Under the pieces are notes generated by a model. It was not told the DNA's origin. It did not search any database and saw nothing but the letters and a program-made list of their open reading frames with translations. A stretch of 64,000 bases of DNA, from the NCBI GenBank assembly GCA_008638375.1, contig CM018043.1, forward strand, positions 56,996,947 through 57,060,946, read 5' to 3'. Position numbers and translations under genes: made by a program. Positions 38,419-52,179 of the stretch are shown here, in pieces. The DNA comes from Nyssa sinensis (taxonomy: Eukaryota > Streptophyta > Magnoliopsida > Cornales > Nyssaceae). Every line of letters starts with the position of its first letter. The first letter of the stretch is position 1.

Positions 38419-41027
38419 TTTAACAAGAGCTCATGAAACCTCATTGCAGGGACCGCTCATCACGTAGCCTTATTTTCCCTCTCATTGATGACCTTAAACT
38501 TCAGCTATGTGGGTTTAGCGGAGTGTAAATTGTTGACTAATAGCATTTTTCAAAGTAAAAGATCCAAAGCTGAGGGAATTGTAAATGAAAGCGACTGAAA
38601 AATGTAAAGACATTTCAAACACTTACAAGTTAGTCAATTTTAGCCCAAATTCTACGAGATCCGCCAACAGATTCCATATACATAGAATAAAATAAGGAAA
38701 AAAAAGTAGAATGATGAAAAAGCATGAAGTCTTTTCATGGTCGGATCAGTTTTTGATATGTAAGTAGGTCTGTAAGAGCATCCAATTCAAATCGAAAGGG
38801 TGATTTCAATTATATTTGTTAAAAAAATTATCACTCTATAAATTCTTAATCTATTTTCGAATTTGTTAATTATCCAATTCGATTTTATAATATTATTAAT
38901 ATATATTATATATTTATATTATATAATTATAATATTTATCTAAAAATATATAGTTTCAACTCAATTTCATTTTAAAAAGTCATATATAATTTAATATTTA
39001 ACATATTATAAAAAAATGTAAAATATATATTTTAATTTATAATATATAAAATTAATATAAATGTTATATTTAATTCAGTCGTTAACTGATCAATTTATTT
39101 AATTCATATCCGATCTATTTAATTAAAAAAATTATCGAATCGGATCATCGAATTAAATTGTTCGTACCATATCCAGATAAATAAATCGAATTCAAATCAA
39201 AATTTTCGTATAAATAATTTTATAATAATTCTCAAATTCAAGTCACATATCAAAAATTAATTTGTATTATTATAAAAAAAATTCTATATTATTTTATCAC
39301 TAAATTTTTTTTCCCCTAAAATGTAGGGTATAGGAAATGATGATGTATTCTCAAGATCTTTCTTCAATCAGCAGTTGAAGTGTGACCTGGTAAAGTTGAG
39401 TAAAGTGTCAAAGTTTGAACCATACCCAACACAATAACAAAAATAATAATAATTATGACAAAGCATATCAAACTATTAGATCAACTATCATATGGAGCTG
39501 TTCTTTTGCAATTTGTCCATCTCTTTAATTTTTTTTTTTTTAAAAAAAAAAAACAGAAGCGTTTAATATATACTTATATTGCTTCTATACAGTTGACTTT
39601 TAACTATTATATATATAGATAATTGACTAATACATACATTTGTTTTGTCGTTAAAATATACATATAGATATATATATATAGATATATGCATGCATGCGCA
39701 CATGCCCGTGTTTAAACATAATGGTTTGCTGTCACGTCGGGGACATGGGTCAACACGTCACCACCAGAACACAGCTACGAATATACTTTGGTAAACGTTT
39801 AATTATCATTTGATATATGCACATATGCTGTAACTTCAAATTTGAATTATAAAAATAAAAAGTAAAAAAATAAATTCCCATAAATTTAAAATATATAAAA
39901 ACTTAATATCAATTGATAAAATTCTTAATAAGTAACCAAAATTATTAATATAAAGAAACTTATAAAAATACAATAAAAAAAAAACTCTTAAAAAACTTTA
40001 GATTATACAAAAATATTTTTAAAAATCAATAAAAATTCATTGAAAGGCCAAATTAAAATTAAAATAGAGATCAAAACTGAAATATTTTTAAACTCATAGA
40101 GCAAAATATAAATTAAAGGGACATATTTAAACCGAAAAATATCAAAAAGTATAAAATTAAAAATTAAAATTTTAAAAAGTAAATAGAATTGGGAAAGCCT
40201 TTCATTTGGATGAATTTTTCAAATGCACTTATTGTGTTTTAAGTTATTTTGGATGAAATTTCAAACCTCTTTTATGCCATAATTTTTTTATTAAGTAAAA
40301 TTTGAATTAAGTTAATAAATCTAAATTTTTTTGTGTTAAATTAGTCGAATTCATTATAAATACCCATGTTCGATAGTTTTTAAATATTGTTTTATAATTC
40401 ACTTAAACATTTAACTACTTAACTCAAATAATACATTCACATAATTATTTAACAAAAATAACACTTTCACACCGCTTAACTAAATGAACACTTGAGCTTT
40501 CCGTTCCTGTCACTGTTGAAACCAGAATGCTAAAATGCAGGGGTATGCCAAACATTCAGTTTCAAAGAGAGGCGAAGTATCCAATGGAGGGAATTATCCA
40601 TAAACAACTATAAATCCGATTCTGCTGATATCCAAATCCAGCTTATATGTCCTTAAAATAAGGGAATCCCGCAAGAAGAAAAGTTATTATGTACAAGAAA
40701 ATAAAGCTACAAGAACATGAATTGACCCTTATTCGACAATAACAATCATCAGTAATGCCTACATTCCTTATATGACAGATAAAGAACTAAAAGGAAAAAT
40801 AGGAGGGGAAAAAAAAAATGGTACAAATTCTTGTGTAGGTATGTACACTATATGTATGGCCAGGATCAAACAAAATCTTGTATAACATGGGCAAATAAAA
40901 AAATTAATGCAAAATTTCCCTCCAGCTGGGATCGGCTGAGGTGGGTTTTCATCAATAGCTGACATGAAGGTGTAATCTGAAAATTACTACCATATGAAAC
41001 TGCAACTGGTAGATTAAAAGAACGACT

Positions 41028-44000
41028 TTAGAAGGGCAACAGTACAAAAAACAATACAGAGAGAAATCTGAAGCAAGAGTAAATCAGATCAGATGCATGC
41101 CAGCGATAAAATGGTGATGCAACTGAACTCTCAGAATTATTCCTGGTCGCTTTCGTTGAGTTTGAAGTTAGGGAATTATCTAGTCCAACAGCAATAGCAG
41201 GAGTGGTGTTCGGGAAAGTATTAGAATCCTCAACGTCATAACATGTATAGGGGCAAAAATGTTCTGCTACAAATTTAAAAAAAGAAAAAGGAAAAAAAAC
41301 TTTTATGCATAAACATGAAGTATGTTGCTTAAACAAAGGTGGCACTTACAATCAAACTTCTTCCAGCCAAGGACAAGTTTCTCTCGGTCAAATACAACGC
41401 GGTAACCACTCATAAAGTTTTCTGTATGAAGAACAGTGGGAACAGTTTAAGCAATCATATCGAATAAACAAATAAAATGCACAAATACAGGACATCCAAT
41501 CATCAGTTCACTTTTGATCACTTATTAACATCAAGACAGCTAAACTAGCTATTCCATGGTTGAAGCCTTGTCTGCCCATCACCATCTTCTTTGACAGTAG
41601 AGTGATGGGCACTAAAGAAGCCTAATTATATGTTTGAATAAGTTATTGAATCTAGAGTATAAGAACTCGCAAGCATCAACCTCATTGAGGTTTGTGGTTT
41701 GGTTGCTTCTCATAATCAATTGTTGAGTACGAGGACTTCAAGCAATTGTGAATCATATCAAACTGCTACATTCCACAAACAAGCATTAAAGAACAAGAAA
41801 GGCATCAACAAAGTCTCCATACAAGACATGAACTTAGCCTTGGGGTGCGCAATTCCAATGCCACAATAAAGTCACATTCCTCAAAACCATTTTCAATGTC
41901 TTTTTTTTAATAAAAATTCCAAAACAAGATTAATTTATATCTCACTAAGATTTATACATGTAGACAATTCTTGACTTTAAACTTACTATTTCACTTCTTT
42001 CAGTAAGTAGAAGTGTGCACCCGTGCACATACATGCTCTTGCATTTGGGTTGTACTCTTTTCATGCCTATTGAACACTATTTATATGACATGAATCTCAA
42101 GCAGTAACACACAAAAGAAAAAAAAGGACTTACGCCCAATTATATTGAGTTCAGCACTTTTGACAACAGCCAGACAATACACAAGTTCATGCTGCAAATC
42201 ATCAGCAGGAGAAAATTTATATATTAGCAGGAAAATAGATATAACAGAAGAAAGATCTTATACAACAATTTATCCATGGTAAGATCCTACCTGAGTGGAG
42301 ATGACAATTATTGGTTCATAGACAGCAAATTGGCCTCCCCCTTTCATAGTTAAACTCACAGTAGGTATCAAACTAGTATTCACATCAGTTCTGCCTCGGC
42401 ATAAAGAAAAAGGAAATTAGACTTCGATGGAAGAAACTGAATTAAAATATTGACAATGTTTGGAAGATGACCTCATATCATAACAATATTCAAAAGGGAT
42501 CCCTGGAACAGGTGGATGACGCCTATCTTGTGCTTGAAAATGGAACTGCAGAAGAACCAAAATATAAGTTCAAGGACTGGCTACATACATGTCAAGCCAA
42601 TTTTCATCATTTGAGTGCTTACACTCTCTGAAAGCCTGGTATAGAGTGGGTCAAACAGGTATGTGAAGGAGGTCCCAGAATCAAATAGAGCCATGGTATC
42701 CAAGTCAATGAGAGTAGTTCCCACGCGAGTTTGAGTTATGGTAATATTATAGGTTGGACTGCAACACAAATTTAGAGGGAGAATAACATGGTAAAGAGGA
42801 AAGATAGGTTACTTATAAAAAAAAAAAAAAGAGGAAGAAAAAAGAAGAATTAATTTCACCCCAAAAAAAAGGGACGAAATTAAGAGAATAATTACCACTT
42901 ACTGTAGTGGGTTCACATTAAATGGGGTCTCTTCCTGGTCTAGGCTACCTTTATCTCCAAAATTTATCCTTCCAATTCCATCGGGCCCGAAACACATTGA
43001 GAAAGAATCTGCTGTATAACCTTCCCGGGATAAAAAGCTTGGAACTGATATCTTCTCCATACCAAGCCCAAATAAACCATTTGGAGCAGCAACATCTAGA
43101 AATGAACCAGTTTGAATCTGTCCACAGCTGCAGAATTCAAATTGTACTTTTACCTCAACCTAGATGCAATAGAGAAAGTTGACCATTGTGCTGAGGTAGG
43201 GTGCCAGTGTATCTACTGATTAAATACCCCTAACATGCTGTGGTTATAAATAGTAAGATAAATAACAATGAAGTGCTTGAAAATTTGGAAATAGGTGGTT
43301 TTCAAAGGTTACTATGATAAACTAAAGCACTCAAATATACAAATGATTCTGGAATAGGTGTTCTAATCGGTTACACTAAATAAAATGGCAACTCACCCAA
43401 ACGTAACACATGCCTCAACAAGTTCTTGATCACCATCTTTTGTTTTCAAGTGCAGAACATCCTCCACCAAAATTCCTGAAGTTGAAGTTTCAGATGAGAC
43501 ATATGAAACCATGTAAGGGCAGTGGCTGAATGTTCCAAGACATCTATTATGGTGTGCACACAAACTATTGGTGCATGTGACTTTTCTGCTTGTTAACGAT
43601 CCATTAGGTTTGTACATGCTTCGCGCAAAATCCTACCACAATATGATATTTAGTTGGAAATAAATGCAAATGTAACACAGAAAAAAATTTCAAGATAAGA
43701 ACATTAAAAGATAAATCCTAGATGCTACTTGGGAATTACTGATTTAAGCACTTAGTATCCAAACAAAAATGCAAAACGTGTGTATTTCTCCATGTATTTA
43801 TCATCCATTTTGACAGGCTATGAATAGAATTTCAGTTTTGTTTCTATTCACCAAGTTTTTCTCTTTCTTCTTAATGTTTCTTCTTCCTTTCACCAGTAAG
43901 CTATTATGTGCAGAGGGTGGACCGGTGGATGTATCAGCAATCCATATAATGGAGATTTGGGGGCATAGATTGAGACACACCCAACTTTCAAAATATATTG

Positions 44001-47000
44001 TTGAAAAATCACTTAAAATGTATATTGAGAGACTTGGAGGCTACCTGGAATACCTTCCAGCCAACTAGGACTTGTCCAGTTGGCTGTTGGCCACTCATGA
44101 CTCCTCCCAAAAGAGAGGTCATGAGTTCAAGTCACACTCCTCTCAAGGAGATGTGGGATTATATTAGTAAAGGTAATACTTTTTATATAATCCACCCCTT
44201 GGTCTGGTGTTTAATCGCCACTTGCTGCATTCCTTTGCCACTGGGAGTGGATTGCTACCTGATTGGATAGAAGGAGATCAGAGGTTCCCACCTGTTTTCC
44301 ACAAAAAAAAAAAAAAAAACAATATATACCTTTCATTAAGATACCACTTTTTCTTTCCTTCCTGTTAAAATTGAAACTAAGAAGCATGACCACTCGTACA
44401 AAGATGACATGTTTGTGTCGGACACATGTTGGACACCGACATTTCGCAAACCCTAAACAAGTGTCCACCACCTTGTGGACATGTCTATACTTTAATAATA
44501 AAATTCATTATTTTAGACACTTACGGGACACATCCAAGACAGCTCCTAATGCATGACTAATATAGTACAAATACTTCTTTATAGGAGTCACATCCAATAC
44601 TCTTGGAGACAAGATAACCACTTTATGAACTATCCAACTTTTCTTTCTTTTTCTTTTCTTTTCAAGAAAATTTGACATTGTACACATGGCAACCGTGAAT
44701 AAAGCATGTACCAGGCACTTTTATAATACAGGATGGGGATGTAATTATGATAAGAGAGAGGGTAGCAGTATATACAATACAATATTCTTTATAATATTTT
44801 TTTAGCTTTCTCATCCATATTATACAATTTTGAGTATAGAAATTTAGGAAATTAATGTATAATAGATGTAAGCATATAAAAATACATATTCATACATTTC
44901 CGCATCCTCACAGTTTTCCTAACTTTTAAGAATTTTCCATGTTGGTGTATCTGTGTTATCTGTGTCTTGTGTATGTGTCAATACTACTTAGCATTGAATT
45001 ATATGTCATTGCTAATGCCTTTGCAGTTAACATACAAAATTGTGAGCATTCTGGAGATTCAGCAGACCCTAAGATATATCCAAAATTGTTGTTCTTGCTC
45101 TTGATTCATGCATTGGTTACTTGGCTCTTTGCTTGTCTTCTTTCTTCATTCTCTTTGTACTGGTTTCTCTGATTATAGGGTGGAATCCACTTTGATTTGG
45201 AACTTAAATTAGAATCGTCTTCACAAGCCTCACTCAATGTGGTTGGTTCATAGAGAGAAAGGGGCCAGATACCTCACACTTGACTAGGTTATATTCTCCA
45301 CTCTGAAAAACTTTCAAAAAGAGAAGGAATAAGTTATAAAGGGAGAAAGAGGAAAAGTGGTTTCCATTGCTTGGGATTTCTCATGACCATGAAGGCTCAA
45401 ATCAAGATGGAGAAGTACTTTCGTCATCTATTTGAACCATAGAGCTTGTGATGATGAATGCATACTTAAGAGATATAATTCCCTCAAAAAGTCTCTTAAA
45501 CTTCAATCTATTGACAGAACATTTTCCTTTTATTATTCCTACATAGTGAAGATTGATCGTTGCTTCTCCGATAGTTTCTTCTTTCACAAAAGAGGAGTCT
45601 CTAGGTAAATTTTGGTGGTCATATTGTTACATATTTCCCTACTTCCAGTAAGATTTCTTCATGTATTGTTGTTATTTTGCCCCGTTATCACTCTTGGAAT
45701 TTCATAAATCTGTACAAAAACTGGAGATACAGAAAATTCTCACACATATATCCACCTTCTGCTTAAATATATTCACTCATTATTTCCATCACAATACAGA
45801 CCGTCAAATTAATGAGATTCTTGATTTTCTAATCAACTAAATTTTCTGGTTGTGATTTTCCAATACTGTTCATGTTCAAACCCTGCATAATCAATAGACT
45901 TGATCTCACCAAGATGCATCACCATAGGCCAGATAACAAAAGCAGGGAGTAAAATAATAAAACTCGATAATGAGCATGATAGAACAGATATTAGCAGTTT
46001 GGCTGAGGCTAAATCCAAGTATGAAGGTAGAAATTGCAATCCCCCTAACAACTCAAATCAATTCAATAGCTAATTGTGAGAAATAATACCAAAAGAAATT
46101 CACAAGTAGATATATCAGAGTTTAAAAAACAAATAAGTTTATTGCTTCATAAACTGGTCATTTATCAGTATTAAAGGGTGCTTCTGCTGTCCTAATCATA
46201 TTGACATACCCATGACTATTCTCGAACACTACAATAAATATTTGCTATCATCAAATGAATGTCATACATTGATTTATATATCACAAGATGATTTACTGTG
46301 TGACTTTAGTTTCCATCATTCTGCTAGGCGTATCATGTACTTTAATGTATACACATTACACATGCATGATGCAGCCATATGGGAAGGTCGAGTGATTAAT
46401 TCCAACAACAAGTCAAGTTGACTACATCAGTAGAAAAACCCTATCTGAGAAGCACTAGGTACCAAGAAGACAAAGTGACAAACACACCAGACGAAGTAGC
46501 TACAAGCAACCAATATGGTGAATTCATACAACTCAACCTCAACTCGGGTATATTTCCTCGGCTAGTAAAGGAGGTTTTCTTTTTCTGCAATTCTTTTTGA
46601 ATAAGAACTATTACTCTGTTCATTTTTAATCAACAAAAAAACTTGTGGGTTTATCGAAAAAGAATCAAATTTTCAGCCAAGTAGGAGGAAAAAAATAGTA
46701 AGAAATGAAGCTAAAAAAAGTCAAAAATTTACAGGAGATAAAAGAGCAAAACAAGAACATACGTAGCTATAAGGGGCGCCTTCGGTGGGTGCACAACTGC
46801 TACAATCACAGGGCACCCAAAACAAGTCACTACCAGTATCAAGCGCCACCAGAAAATTCATAGCAGGCGTCCCCAACGAAACAGTAGTGTAATGCAAACT
46901 GTACAAATCCCAAGAATAAGCCAAGAGAACAATAAACAAACAAATCCTATATCAATCAAGAAAACAACATGAACAAAGAGAGCAGCAGAAAGAATCATAC

Positions 47001-47299
47001 AATCCCAAAGAACTGATCCGAAGAGTTGAATTGCCGTCAGAGAAAGTGAGCGATCCGTCAAATTCTGAGAGCCGGCGGCCTCGAAGGATCCGATCATGGT
47101 TGGCCAATTGCGCGTAGTATTCAATACTTCTCCTCATCGGCCAATTCTCGGCTGGGAAACTTTTTCCGGCACTCTCGGACCATTTCTTAACCGGTTCAGA
47201 GAACCGATGGTGCATTTCAAAGGTGAAGATACGGCCATTGCAGCTCCGAAACCCCAAAATTGAGAGCAATATGAGCAAGAAAACATAGAAAGAACGCAT
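41028..47299 (-). CDS. GPI-anchored aspartic protease (APF1-like), ten exons, copy 2
   Basis: Paralog of the protease at 26619-32342 with the same function and layout. Exons: 47299-47001, 46898-46763, 43632-43397, 43127-42903, 42758-42623, 42545-42472, 42390-42291, 42191-42134, 41421-41350, 41266-41028. Total 1575 nt, 524 residues. Signal peptide MRSFYVFLLILLSILGFRSC, then EMHHRFSEPVK and HDRILRGRRLSE, first motif ALDTGSDLFWVPCDC (Asp 120), CFGPDGIGRINFGDKG, second motif ALFDSGTSFTYL (Asp 325), GYRVVFDREKLVLGWKKFD, a short Ser/Thr/Asn linker and a hydrophobic GPI-type tail. Exons 2, 4, 5, 6, 7 and 9 have exactly the same lengths as in copy 1. The last acceptor has moved 24 nt upstream, adding eight residues (about SEHFCPYT). 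Intron 2 is 3.1 kb and contains a SINE. The frame is intact throughout. Confidence 0.93.
44062..44321 (+). mobile_element. tRNA-type SINE with poly(A) tail in protease 2 intron 2
   Basis: Starts near TAGGACTTGTCCAGTTGGC, has an A-box-like TTGGCTGTTGGCC and a B-box-like GAGTTCAAGTC about 40-50 bp on. It closes with CCACCTGTTTTCC and a run of A at 44304-44320. The structure is that of a tRNA-derived SINE. The family is not named; it differs from the Au type at 29.8 kb. Confidence 0.6.
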
Positions 47300-48831
47300 T
47301 GTTCAGGCGAATTTGATCCCAAACACTAGAACGATCTGCATACAAAGACAGTTGAAATTTGAAACCCGAAGCCTTGGAAGGTGAAAGAGATGGTCGATTC
47401 ACCGAAATCAGGGTTAGGTTTTTTTTGACAGAGAGATCTACTCGATGAGTTGGAAACTGGAAATGGAGTTTGGGTTCTTTCTTGGTTCTCTTATTACAGT
47501 AGAGGAAGTTGGAACTGTTAGTTAAACTCGGGTCCACGCGTCCACTGACAATTATTTATTTATTTATTTTAAATAATGAATAATAATAAAATTATTAATT
47601 ATTAACTATGAATTTTTTTATACTTTTTTTTAACTAAAAGAATATTCTTTAAATTTATATGATTTTTTATACAAATAAAAACTTTATACTAATTTTTCAA
47701 TAATATTTAAATTTTACATAAAAAAAAATATGTATAAATATTAAATTAAGGAATAAAAAAAAAGCTTAATATCTTCTTGACATAAAAAGTTATGTTTTCT
47801 ATGTTGTAATTTTTTTATTTATAATTTTTTTGAATTTTTTTATGTAAAATTAATAAATATATTATAAAAAATAAAACTGATAAAAAATATCATAAATTTG
47901 ATACATATCAATACATATGTAATTATTTTATTTTTTAAAAATTAATATTATAAAAAAATAATGATCAATTATAAGTCATAGAATTATAAATTACTCACAG
48001 CAAAATTAAGTTGATTTTTTAAAAAATTATTCACTTATTAAATATAATTATAAAACAATTAAGAAAACTTGACCCGCTGGTAATTCATAGTCAAACTAGT
48101 ATAAGAAAAAAAATTTATTTTCTATATATGCAAAATAGTTTTGCAATTTGATATAAGTATTCTTGAAATTATAGTAAAAGTTGAGGATAATGACATAAGT
48201 CTAAACCTAATGCCATTTTTAGAATTGAGATAATGCGATTTTTGATTTTATTTACAACATCTTTTCAATCTGTTACGCTCATTCAAATAAAATTATTACG
48301 TAAATTTTCTTAACATAGTATTATTTGGGTTAGATATTACGACCTCGTAGGACCGAATAATAAAAAATTTCACCCAACCAAATGACCTTGAAAGGGCTAA
48401 TAATAAAAATTGCCCACTAATACACAAAGCTAAAACCACACAATGATATCAAACACAAGGCAAGCAAATATAAAACTCGTCACTAGAACAATCCTTCTCA
48501 ACTCTCTTTTCTAATGCTTATATCGGTGGAGTCCACTAGACCTCCTCTTTAATATATGATGGCAAATCAAGACTTAATGACGACGGATCAATTTAATTCA
48601 ACAAAACTTTATTTCAGTCTGAGTAATTTCAGTATACAAAATCCACGGTACTCATGACTGCATTTATCTCATGCTATTTACAAAGAAAGACGCACAATTA
48701 CACATAAAGAAAGCAAACTTATACTAATCACTTGCTACAAAAACAAAAACAAAAACAAGAAAAACAACCTCAACATGGCAGTTCTGGGGCAAGAAATCCC
48801 ATTTTGAGGACAATCTTATTGTTCCAATTAG

Positions 48832-48832
<1 letters not shown>
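47300..48832. other. Intergenic, AT-rich
   Basis: Holds the promoter and leader of protease copy 2 at the left (to about 47550). The rest is low-complexity AT-rich DNA with no supported gene. Confidence 0.5.

Positions 48833-48874
<42 letters not shown>
48833..48874. repeat. (TA)n microsatellite
   Basis: About 20 TA units immediately beyond the 3' end of the cysteine-rich gene. A shorter TA run lies in its second intron near 49113-49130. Confidence 0.9.
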
Positions 48875-48876
<2 letters not shown>

Positions 48877-48888
48877 TGTCGCAGTAGC

Positions 48889-50016
48889 TCATATTGGAGA
48901 GGCAGAGGTGAAGGCAAATTTATCAGACAGTTTTGTTGGTGTTAATGGTGAAAAAAGCTCCATCTGATGAATGAATTGGACATCATGAACCAATGGGTTA
49001 TCTGTTCTGCCTGGAGGAGATCCTGAGTAACATGTTGGTAAGCACCCACTGCAAATTGCTTCTCGTCCATCAATGCTCTGTATTAAATTTTTCATATCAA
49101 ATTGATCAACATATATATATATATATATATGAATATATTGTTATATTAATAATTAATATGGCATGACATCTAACCTTTTCAGCAATCATGTTGAGAACGC
49201 CACTTCTTACATCAGTGTTTGGCTGGCTGATCATAACCATAGAATACCAAGTGAGTTGCTTCGTTACAAGTTTGGAATTATATTAACTGTTTGTTTGGAA
49301 GCTTTTGGAGAAAAAAGAAAAGAAAAGAAAAGCAAGTATAACTTAAAATAGAAGAAAAAAAAAAAAATATGATCATCTTAATCATGTTTGAATGTTCATG
49401 AGAGGAAAAAAGAAAATTGTTATTTTTTTGATTAAATAGTCAATATTATTATAACTCTACATTTAAGGATATATTTGATTTTAAAAAAAAAATTATTATA
49501 TAATGTTTCTTTTCTTTTTAATTTCTCCCATTTTTAAAGAGATTGAAGAATTGAGTTTCATCATTATGTCTTCCTTTTTAAATATTTCCAAATCTTCTCT
49601 TTTCTCTCCTTAGTAAAAATCTAAAGAGATTTTGGTATTACTCCACCTCAATATTTTCTTTTTCTCTCCATCCAAACGAACAGTAAAAAAGGATAAAAAA
49701 AATTTTAAAAGATTAAATGAATTTTCATTTGTTAATATGTTTTCCACATGATAAATTTGTTTTTTGTGCTTGATGTATAGGAAGGTGAAGCAAAAACAAA
49801 AGAAAAAAACCAGCATTAGAGTGATGAGAGTATGGGAAAATAAAACCTGTGTTTGTTACATTTGGGGGGCTTCAGAAATTCAGGCATGGCGGATGGGAGG
49901 CGGCGAGGCTTGGGACAAACAGGCAGGCAATTGCCTCCGACTCCAAACCCAAGCCTGGTTGTTGTTTCTGGACCTGTATCAATAATAAGATTGCTTTTCA
50001 CTGCTAAATGATGCAT
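48889..50016 (-). CDS. Conserved small cysteine-rich protein, function unknown, three exons
   Basis: Exons on the minus strand: 50016-49847, 49205-49175 (only 31 nt) and 49077-48889. They sum to 390 nt and encode 129 residues with consistent phases and GT-AG borders. I recall similar unannotated plant proteins but no function. Features seen: start [19 protein letters not shown]; a Gly-rich turn then [36 protein letters not shown] from the micro-exon; then [34 protein letters not shown] and the end [14 protein letters not shown]. The CLPxC motif occurs twice (CLPVC and CLPTC), the second preceded by CSG, giving CxxCxxxC. There is no signal peptide or membrane segment, so it is probably intracellular; metal binding is a guess. 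Confidence is high that it is a gene, nil on its role. Confidence 0.78.
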
Positions 50017-50257
50017 CTCTGGCCTGGCCTCTCTCCCACTTCACAACTAAATCCAAAGTAACAAACTTGTGACTAATGTTTTAGCTCTTCCTATTTATTT
50101 GTCCCCATTTTTCACATATAGCAAAACCTTAATTTAAGATTAGCCACACGATTAAGAGAGATAGATGAAAGTGAGAATTGCTGATCAGTGAAGCCACATT
50201 GGATGGCAGAGTGAAGGAGAGAGAGCTGTTGCTTGGTTGAGAAAGGTTATAGGATGA

Positions 50258-50320
<63 letters not shown>

Positions 50321-52179
50321 TGTCCTAATTTTTCTCTAGCTCTCATCTTGCCTATATTTCATTTGGTCCAAGTAATTAAGTTTTCCATTTCAAGATTGAT
50401 TTTTTCTTTACTCTTTTTATACTTCCATATATCATTATATGGATTTTTATTTATTTGTTTATTTGTTTTTCTCCTTTCTTTTGGATATTGTTGATGCATT
50501 GCATAAAGTTTCACGTTTGTTGCATGGTGAGAATGAGATATGTGTGAAGAGAGATGGGTGTTGTCTAGCTCTTTTCAGTTGCTTGTGGGCGTACGTTTAA
50601 TCTCAAATGTTTAAATAATTAGAGTTAATTACTGCTCATGCACTTGGCTCACCAATCTTTTTCCTTTAAAAAATAGGAAAATGTTACGTATATATATATA
50701 ACCCATTTTTTCAATTCATCTTCTCTCTCTTAGAATTAGTTTGAAAAAAAATTCATTCACTCTGCATTTTATTTTATTTTTCATTATTGTACACAAGCAA
50801 GGGTGAAACTGTGAATATCCCTAACTTCACTTGATTAGAAGTTCGTTTAAAATTGATTAGCAAGACAAGCTTTAACATATTTTGAAACTTGTAAATTTAT
50901 TGAACTCGATTTATTAAACCAAAAAGAATTTAATACTATATGAAAAAATTAACTTACTCGAATTCGATTCGATTAAGGACTTGTTCGAGATCGGTTCAAA
51001 AAATTAATAAGTCAAACTTAAATAGAATTTAAAATTCGTTAATTTTAATAATTATTCGACTCGACTCGACTCATTTACAACTCCATACAAAAAAAAAAAA
51101 AAATTTAATATATGTAAATTTTTGCCACTTTTCAAACTAGTTCATTCCAAAATTTTGGCCTAATCCAAACTTTTACCCCATCATTTCTCATCCAACACAA
51201 AATTTGCCCACCTAAATTTTTTCCTATCTCTGCCTGTGTACAGAAGGTAACCGAACCTATATGCATTTAATTAGTATAATGGATCTCATTATCTCGAGTA
51301 TAAGAATGAGAAAATATATATATATATATATATCTTATGTTTAGACATTTATTTAAGATAAAATTAATTATAATTATATTTTATCTGTGTGGTATAAAAA
51401 TAATCTGATGGTGGTATTATTTTTATTCTATATTCAATGAAATAAGAAATAGAATAAAAATCTTCATATATCACTCTCTTATGACAAAAAAAAAAATAGA
51501 AAGAGGGAAGAAATTAATTTCAACAACTACATTATCTATATAAATTTTTATAACATATTATCATCCCAATTGATGACACTTTTGAACTATTAAATAAATT
51601 TTAAATATACCGACTATTTTTTCTCTTCTTACATCTATTAGTAATCTTTTTTAAATCCTCTCTTATTTATTTATATCTCTCTATTGTTTTTAACTTTTGT
51701 TTTTAAAATTTTTAAACATATATTTTGAAAATATATATTTTAAAATTTTGGTTTTTTTGATATCTCAGGAAAAAAAATTATTAAGAATACAAATTTAATA
51801 TCACATAAAAATAAAATTTTATCATTTTTATTAATAATTATATCGATCTAAGTATAAAATTAAAATATAACAGCAAATTTTTACTTGAACATATTTCAAA
51901 CACTAAAATAGAATTTTTAATATCCTATTAAATTTTATTTTATATCCGATCCAATTTTTTCATCCAGCGGTCCAAGTGAGTCCTAAGAAACCAGCCTTGC
52001 ACTGGAATAATATTTACTGCTAGGAAGTCAAAATTATAACCAAATTGTATTTCAATCTTCAATCAGCAGCCTTGCATGCAAATGCAAGTGATGTCCGTTT
52101 TGGCGGAAAGGAAACAGTTAAACCAGACTTCAAAAAAGAGTTATGCAGTAAATAGCAGATATCTTTAAAGGAAAATCTG
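50017..52179. other. Intergenic with microsatellite and AT-rich DNA
   Basis: The upstream region of the cysteine-rich gene occupies the left end. After the microsatellite at 50259-50320 the sequence is low-complexity with no gene that I can support. Confidence 0.5.
50259..50320. repeat. (AT)n and (GTATAT)n microsatellite
   Basis: A TA run followed by four GTATAT-type hexamers, about 240 bp upstream of the start codon of the cysteine-rich gene, hence in its promoter region. Confidence 0.9.

Larger units (their letters stand above)
32343..41027. other. Repeat-rich spacer between the two protease genes
   Basis: About 8.7 kb with no gene I can support. It holds the copy 1 promoter and 5' leader (32343-32600), MITE-like fragments (34477-34720, 36225-36432), an inverted-end element at 37925-38338, microsatellites and long AT-rich tracts. 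The open frames at 36935-37322 on both strands are GC-richer than their surroundings but show no known domain. Confidence 0.55.

Noticed and set aside
44400..44560. Inverted TGTCGGACAC / GTGTCC strings in protease 2 intron 2
   Set aside because: The arms are short and imperfect, and no element ends or target duplication could be defined.
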